Part shown: positions 59,877-64,000 of the stretch, one piece after another
How positions within the stretch are numbered: position 1 is the stretch's first letter
Layout: each line of letters begins with the position of its first letter
Assembly: GCA_964596345.1 (NCBI GenBank)
Contig: CAZQSZ010000002.1
Location: 372,001 to 436,000 of the forward strand
Origin: CADEDV01 sp964596345
Lineage (GTDB): Bacteria > Bacteroidota > Bacteroidia > Chitinophagales > Chitinophagaceae
Direction: 5' to 3'
DNA: 64,000 nt
Notes under the pieces: model-generated
The model's database searches: none
The model's input: only the letters and a program-made list of their open reading frames with translations
What the model was told of the DNA's origin: nothing
Translations under genes and position numbers: made by a program

Positions 59877-60446
59877 TTATTTTACTTTTTCAATTTCAAG
59901 GTCATATTTATCTAAAAGCCCTGAAAGGCTCAAAATAGAAAATCTTGCTTTCTTGATTTGGTTTATTTCTGGGTCAATAGAGTAATTATAAGAAGTGCGA
60001 AAGTCGGCTTTTTCAAGTATTGTGTGGTCAAAAATGGCTTGTAGTAAGTTACAGTTATCAAATATTGCATTTGTCAAGTCAGCTTCTGCAAAGTCAGTTT
60101 CCTGTAACTGGGAATTCTTAAAAAAAGTTTTTTTAATTTTTGCCTTAAAGAATGAGGAGTGGTTTAGCTGGCAACTGTCAAACGAAAAAGAAAGCCCGAA
60201 TTCGTTGCATGTGTCGAAATGAAGCCCCAACATTTTGCAGTCCTTAAATTTTATATCCCGAAATACCGTCTTATTAAGTTTTGCTAAACTTAAATTGCAA
60301 TTGTTGAATGTACAGTCTATGAATTTATATTCTGAAAGGCTATTGTCGGCAAAACCGCAACCGTTGAAAATACAATTCTCATATTCGCCTTTCGTCAAAG
60401 AGTCTTCCCTGTCAAAGGATTTATCTGTTATATAAATTTCTTGCAC
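59877..60446 (-). CDS. Pentapeptide-repeat protein
   Basis: A 189-residue protein built from A(D/N)LXX-type pentapeptides (ENCIFNGCGFADNSLSEYKFIDCTFNNCNLSLAKLNKTVF...), giving a right-handed beta-helix, with a Cys-rich pattern CXF every few turns. Family members such as Qnr mimic DNA and protect gyrase from quinolones, but most have other roles; the sequence does not show which. The nearby GyrI-like gene makes a gyrase link tempting but unproven. Confidence 0.85.
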   Translation of the reverse strand: MQEIYITDKSFDREDSLTKGEYENCIFNGCGFADNSLSEYKFIDCTFNNCNLSLAKLNKTVFRDIKFKDCKMLGLHFDTCNEFGLSFSFDSCQLNHSSFFKAKIKKTFFKNSQLQETDFAEADLTNAIFDNCNLLQAIFDHTILEKADFRTSYNYSIDPEINQIKKARFSILSLSGLLDKYDLEIEKVK

Positions 60447-60531
60447 TTATTTGTTTTTTGTGAATCATGTTGCTACAACTGCTGCTAACTATTTACTGAG
60501 GGCTGGCTTTTTTAGAATTTTATACTCCCTT

Positions 60532-61629
60532 TCATTTCCCTATGTTATATAATATGTCTCTAATCTCGTCTGCTGGTATTGTTACATTATAATGATTTTG
60601 AAGTATTATAATTGTTTTGTCAGTATCAATGTTTCTTTCAATATAAGTCATATACCCCGGCCAACCGCCACTGTGCTTAGCAATTCTTCCAAATTCTTTC
60701 GTATCCAGCATTCTCCAGCCAAAACCATGCTTTCCAATTGAGCCATCATTTAAGGTTCCATTTGCAAATATTTCTTTTAAACTTTCACTCGAAACTAATT
60801 TTGTTGAATATAAAGACCTATCCCATTTTAAAAGGTCGGTAACTGTTGAGTTTACAGTTCCATCTCCTACAACTCCGTCCAACCAATAAACCATTTTCGT
60901 TTTTTCGTAGTCATCAGGTAAAATATATTTATTCAGGCTTTTGATGAAAAGGTAACCAAATGCATATTTCTTAATCTCTTTTGGCGAAAGTCGCCTGTTA
61001 TAAACAAAGGAGCTTTTCATTTTTAAGGGTTTAAAAATTTGCTCTTTCAAAAATTCGGCGTATGTCTGCCCTGATACTCTTTCTATTACTGTTGCAAGTA
61101 TGGCGTACCCTGTATTACTGTATTCATGTTTGCTGTTTGGTTCAAACAAGGTTTTTGGTTTATATTTACTGAAAAACTCAATAATATCTTTGTTTGTTGC
61201 TATTTTAGATTTGTCCCAAACAGTATCCATTAGCGTCATATAATCTGGAAGCCCACCTGTATGATGCAATAAGTTTCTAATTGATATTCCACCATAGTCT
61301 GATAGTTCAGGTATGTACTTTGAAATTTTATCATCAAAATTCAATTTCTTCTTTTCATTAAGAATTACCACGGCCATTGCTGTAAACTGCTTTGAACAGG
61401 AAGCCAATTCAAATATTGATTTTTGAATTAGTTTTTCTTTTGTTGTTTCGTTTGCCAAACCATAGCTACGGCTATAAATAACCTTCCCTTTCTCTGCAAT
61501 TAGTATGTTGCCATTAAATTTTTGTTGCATAAAAAGTGAATCAAGTAATTTATCAATTTTTTTAATTTTAGTCTGTCCGAAAACAACATTTCCAAATATT
61601 GTAATTGCGAATAATAGTTTAATTTTCAT
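60532..61629 (-). CDS. Serine hydrolase, beta-lactamase class C fold, exported
   Basis: A 365-residue periplasmic protein (signal peptide MKIKLLFAITIFGNVVFGQ). The beta-lactamase-like motifs are ELASCSKQFTAMA with SxxK nucleophile (~residue 79), EYSNTGYAILATVIERVSG (YxN, ~residue 167), and KHSGGWPGYMTYI with HxG (~residue 318). It resembles serine esterases and D-aminopeptidases more than clinical AmpC, so resistance to beta-lactams cannot be claimed. Preceded by a decayed copy of a DUF3237-like gene end. Confidence 0.85.
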   Translation of the reverse strand: MKIKLLFAITIFGNVVFGQTKIKKIDKLLDSLFMQQKFNGNILIAEKGKVIYSRSYGLANETTKEKLIQKSIFELASCSKQFTAMAVVILNEKKKLNFDDKISKYIPELSDYGGISIRNLLHHTGGLPDYMTLMDTVWDKSKIATNKDIIEFFSKYKPKTLFEPNSKHEYSNTGYAILATVIERVSGQTYAEFLKEQIFKPLKMKSSFVYNRRLSPKEIKKYAFGYLFIKSLNKYILPDDYEKTKMVYWLDGVVGDGTVNSTVTDLLKWDRSLYSTKLVSSESLKEIFANGTLNDGSIGKHGFGWRMLDTKEFGRIAKHSGGWPGYMTYIERNIDTDKTIIILQNHYNVTIPADEIRDILYNIGK

Positions 61630-61933
61630 TTTGCTTTTTAAATTTTACTCCGTTTATTTAACCAAACAAATTCTATAATCAACTCTTTTAATCCCAGAAA
61701 ACGACCTACACTAAAAGATGGAAAACTTCTAGGCAAATACTTTATTTTTTGAGAATTCCCTTTTTTTATAATTAAAATTGTTGCAAGCTTTGAACAGTTT
61801 TATAAAAATTTTCTTATTCGATTTTAAACTTGGTATTTAAGCCCTTTAATCGCATTATGAGAATTTTATCTCTTTTTTCCAGACGCTCAATTTTGCTACA
61901 TTAGCCTCACTGATTATTCCAATAAGACTGTAT
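61630..61933. other. AT-rich spacer with DUF3237-like remnant
   Basis: About 300 bp without a gene. The part at 61652-61743 is a degenerate copy of the DUF3237-like 3' end (see separate entry); the rest is low-complexity AT-rich sequence. Confidence 0.5.
61652..61743 (-). pseudogene. Decayed DUF3237-like gene 3' end
   Basis: On the minus strand the bases resemble the C-terminal coding end at 63908-64000: shared words include AGAGTT, TATAGAATTT, and TTAAATAAAC, with frame-breaking differences and stops. It lies ~23 bp upstream of the serine hydrolase start. Confidence 0.5.
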
Positions 61934-62341
61934 TTATTTAATAGTTGTTTTTTTAATTCCATTCGGAAGCATAATTGTCAGTAATGAAAAGATTAACAGG
62001 AAACTAAATTCCATACCACCGTAGCTACCACCAACTACAAACCATCCCTTTTTGCCATGAATCAGAATAATACCCATTATCAAAATGAAAATAGTTATAA
62101 GTGAGGTTAGCCTTACATATTTATCAGATAGTAAACTAAAGACACAAGCCAAATGTGACAATTTAATTGCCCATGCTATAGGGACTCCCAAAGGGGCAAG
62201 ACAAATACCAAATTCACATTCATTTAAAGCTTGGCCAAAACCATTAATTCCACCATTAAACATGCCGCCTACAGCATGAAGAACAAGGATAGTTGATATA
62301 GCCAAGCGAAGTAAAAAAGTGTTGTTAGAGATAATTTTCAT
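61934..62341 (-). CDS. DoxX-like membrane protein
   Basis: A 135-residue four-span protein: ISNNTFLLRLAISTILVLHAVGGMFNGGINGFG opening, IAWAIKLSHLACVFSLL, YVRLTSLITIFILIMGIILIHGKKGWFVVGGSYGGMEFSFLL with the DoxX-type GGxEx region, and a hydrophobic C-terminal helix. DoxX-family proteins are small quinone- or thiol-associated membrane proteins of mostly unknown function. It starts with a DUF3237-like remnant just upstream. Confidence 0.72.
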   Translation of the reverse strand: MKIISNNTFLLRLAISTILVLHAVGGMFNGGINGFGQALNECEFGICLAPLGVPIAWAIKLSHLACVFSLLSDKYVRLTSLITIFILIMGIILIHGKKGWFVVGGSYGGMEFSFLLIFSLLTIMLPNGIKKTTIK

Positions 62342-62365
62342 TTTTTTTTAATTTAATAGCCGAAT

Positions 62366-62401
62366 GTTAATTGTTCTTATAAATTCTATATGCAGTTGTT
62401 T
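62366..62401 (-). pseudogene. Short DUF3237-like 3' end remnant
   Basis: A 16-bp exact word (ATAAATTCTATATGCA on the plus strand, 62379-62394) is shared with 63920-63935 inside the partial DUF3237-like gene. It sits between the VOC gene stop and the DoxX start, so only ~35 bp of similarity remain. Confidence 0.4.
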
Positions 62402-62815
62402 CTACATTGTAATCTTCCAACTAATACCAAATTTGTCAATGCATAAACCATAATAGGAGCCCCAAAAAGTCATGTTCATTGGCACTTTTATTTGTCCCCT
62501 TTCAGAAAGCTCAGTAAATAATCTGTCAGCTTCTTCTTTTCTGTCTGTATGAAGAATAATAGAAAAGCTGCTATACCTCATTGTTTCTTTACAAGCCTCT
62601 ATATTGTCAGCACCCATTAAAATTGTTTCCGTGCTAATGGGCAAAGCAACATGCATTATTTTCTCGTCTGCTTCCTGAAAAATATGCCTTTCTTTTTTGG
62701 GTACATCTTTATATCGTCCGACATAAGTAAATTCTTTTTTGAAGACAGATTTATAAAAATTAAATGCTTCTTCGCAATTACCGTTAAAGTAAATATATGG
62801 GTTCAGTGTTGTCAT
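62402..62815 (-). CDS. VOC family protein (PhnB-like)
   Basis: A 137-residue protein with paired beta-alpha-beta-beta-beta modules. LNPYIYFNGNCEEAFNFYKSVF is the family N-terminus, IMHVALPIS and ETILMGADNIEACKETM the middle, and the GQIKVPMNMTFWGSYYGLCIDKFGISWKI C-terminus carries the typical PxxxxFWG.xYG..xD..G..W motif. Such proteins bind a metal and may act on diverse small molecules; PhnB itself has no proven enzymatic role. Confidence 0.9.
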   Translation of the reverse strand: MTTLNPYIYFNGNCEEAFNFYKSVFKKEFTYVGRYKDVPKKERHIFQEADEKIMHVALPISTETILMGADNIEACKETMRYSSFSIILHTDRKEEADRLFTELSERGQIKVPMNMTFWGSYYGLCIDKFGISWKITM

Positions 62816-62931
62816 AAAATAATTTTATATTTTTTGTCATTCGGTCTCTAATTTTAAAATCTGACCTTTTTTCTGTATTTTTTTTGATTTAATACAAAAT
62901 GATTTTTTCACAAGAACAAGTTTAACTACAC

Positions 62932-63855
62932 CTATTTTAGCGCCACCAGTAAATAAGCCCTAAATAATTTCGGATTATCAATCCAACTATTATGACCGGC
63001 ATTGGGAATTATTTTCGTTCTAATTTTAGCATACCCAGTAATTTGTGCCTTATAGTTTGATAAATTAAAATCTAAAAAATCGAATTGACCCTGAATAACT
63101 GTTGTATTTAAATTATTTAGTAAAGCCCTGTAATCATAATCCCAATTCACCGTTTCAGCCATTACTGCCGCTTGCTGGTTATAGTATATTTGTCCACCTT
63201 TTAGTAAGTTCCACTTGGTTATATTGTAAATATTCCCTTCTGCATAACTAATTCTCCAAAATCGGGTCTTTTCTTTATCCGTTAAAGAGGCCTTTTTATC
63301 AATGTAAAATTGTTTAAGCTCTTTAACCTCTGGTCTATTTGCTAAAAACTCCAAATTTTTACCCATTTGTTCTGAAAAAACATCCGAAATGGCTTTTGCA
63401 TTTGGGAGAATAGCACCCGTCAAAACAATATTTGAAATTACTTGGGGATGTTTCCTGGCAAATTCCATAGCTACCAATGTTCCCATGGAATGGCACAATA
63501 GCTTTACTTTTTTTAACTTTAGCTCATCTACTAATTCATACAGGTCATTTACATTGGCTTGAAATGTTAATTTACTCACCGGTGCAGGGGAAAGTAATGA
63601 CCCCCGTTGGTCGTAAAGAATAAAGTAAAATTTGCTTTCAAGTCCTTTTATAGCATCAAGCATATAATCATGATTAGCACCAAACCCTCCATGCACTACA
63701 ATTACTGTGTCTTTACTGGCAGACTTAATTTCTTTTACAAAAATGCTTATGGTATCTTTTGTTTTAAGATACCACTCCTCATATCTCTTGTCCTGAGCTA
63801 TCGTTGACTGTACTGCAATGAGAAAACATATTGAAACAAAAATTACTCTTTTCAT
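62932..63855 (-). CDS. Alpha/beta hydrolase, proline iminopeptidase-like, exported
   Basis: A 307-residue exported hydrolase (signal peptide MKRVIFVSICFLIAVQSTIAQ). HGGFGANHDYML oxyanion loop (~residue 55), YDQRGSLLS (~residue 80), nucleophile elbow LCHSMGTLVAMEFA (~residue 122), GQFDFLDF region with the Asp (~residue 260), and NAGHNSWID with the His (~residue 288). The HGG...DQRG pattern is that of prolyl iminopeptidase and related peptidases. Its 5' side follows the DUF3237-like gene by ~52 bp. Confidence 0.83.
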   Translation of the reverse strand: MKRVIFVSICFLIAVQSTIAQDKRYEEWYLKTKDTISIFVKEIKSASKDTVIVVHGGFGANHDYMLDAIKGLESKFYFILYDQRGSLLSPAPVSKLTFQANVNDLYELVDELKLKKVKLLCHSMGTLVAMEFARKHPQVISNIVLTGAILPNAKAISDVFSEQMGKNLEFLANRPEVKELKQFYIDKKASLTDKEKTRFWRISYAEGNIYNITKWNLLKGGQIYYNQQAAVMAETVNWDYDYRALLNNLNTTVIQGQFDFLDFNLSNYKAQITGYAKIRTKIIPNAGHNSWIDNPKLFRAYLLVALK

Positions 63856-63907
63856 AATCCATTTTACTTATAACTTCTGGGAGATTAATTGCTCTTGTAG
63901 CTGTTGT

Positions 63908-64000
63908 TTATTTAATCTCATAAATTCTATATGCAACTCTGCCAGGGCCAGGAAAACGCCCCACACCTATAGCAATAATGCGATTCAACCAGGCATATTT
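63908..64000 (-). CDS. DUF3237-like (UPF0311) protein, C-terminal part, cut by window edge
   Basis: On the minus strand the last 30 codons run from the edge to TAA at 63908: the residues include YAWLNRIIAIGVGRF and RVAYRIYEIK, the C-terminal shape of DUF3237/UPF0311 proteins (AWLN...VGVGR...YDVYE). Most of the gene lies outside the window. Its end is duplicated, in degenerate form, at 61652-61743 and 62366-62401. Confidence 0.5.
   Translation of the reverse strand, partial: KYAWLNRIIAIGVGRFPGPGRVAYRIYEIK

Noticed and set aside
59877..60446. Qnr quinolone-resistance determinant
   Set aside because: The pentapeptide repeat is real, but most family members are not Qnr, and the sequence gives no specific support.
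60532..61629. AmpC-type beta-lactamase
   Set aside because: SxxK, YxN and HxG motifs define the fold but are shared with esterases and peptidases; typical AmpC surroundings are absent.
59390..64000. Integron gene-cassette array (many small same-strand accessory genes)
   Set aside because: No integron integrase is visible and I found no attC-like pairs between genes. The gene mix is cassette-like only in style.
1..64000. CRISPR array, rRNA operon or insertion sequence
   Set aside because: I saw no regularly spaced repeats, no rRNA sequence and no transposase or terminal inverted repeats. The only recombinase is the serine integrase.

Overview
The window reads as a Bacteroidota chromosome, most likely a Chitinophagaceae-type bacterium. 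Pointers are two proteins with type IX secretion (T9SS) C-terminal sorting domains, promoters of the TTG-N20-TAnnTTTG type, weak Shine-Dalgarno use, S9 peptidases with typical Bacteroidota leaders, and a CTnDOT-style tra operon (traF to traN). Family names are assigned by recognising motifs in the translations; no database search was run.

Core chromosome (about 1-36140, moderate GC). From left: the start of formate-tetrahydrofolate ligase (cut by the window edge); two T9SS-exported proteins around a fructosamine-kinase-like gene; a histone-tail-like SWIB protein; amidase, VanZ-like and methyltransferase genes; a prolyl oligopeptidase lipoprotein and an OmpA-family protein; a small AT-rich insert (about 13700-15620) with two unknown genes; an ECF sigma factor overlapping a probable membrane partner; UbiX-like flavin prenyltransferase; dipeptidyl peptidase IV; an alpha-oxoamine synthase (serine palmitoyltransferase-like); glutamate dehydrogenase; a cytochrome c maturation group (tdk-ccmB-ccmC-ccmD); Kdo transferase; and a six-gene sugar-nucleotide operon (29955-36137) for UDP-glucuronate, UDP-xylose, a UDP-HexNAc uronate and dTDP-rhamnose.

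Mobile element (about 36209-64000, AT-rich). A tRNA-Gln(UUG) gene with a near-perfect promoter marks the junction. A large serine recombinase points towards the tRNA and its last codons lie inside the tRNA 3' end. Next come a 44-aa ORF, three unknown element genes, traN-M-L-K, then traJ, three tandem traI-like paralogues, a lipoprotein, the TraG ATPase and traF. No relaxase, coupling protein, traE or second attachment site is visible, so the element is rearranged or continues past the right edge.

Cargo. Between traK and traJ, on the opposite strand, sits a compact six-gene operon (43878-46380): a cytoplasmic protoglobin, an exported protoglobin paralogue, a 36-aa membrane peptide (overlapping GTG start), a DUF2024 protein, an 82-aa protein and a MarR-type regulator with a four-cysteine tail. 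This looks like a gas- or redox-responsive haem-protein module and is the most interesting system here. Beyond traF lie a lipid-modifying pair (fatty-acid desaturase and an LpxO/AspH-like hydroxylase), hydrolases, and a run of same-strand small genes (GyrI-like, pentapeptide repeat, beta-lactamase-fold hydrolase, DoxX-like, VOC, alpha/beta hydrolase). Three of these genes are each preceded by a copy, intact or decayed, of the same DUF3237-like gene end.
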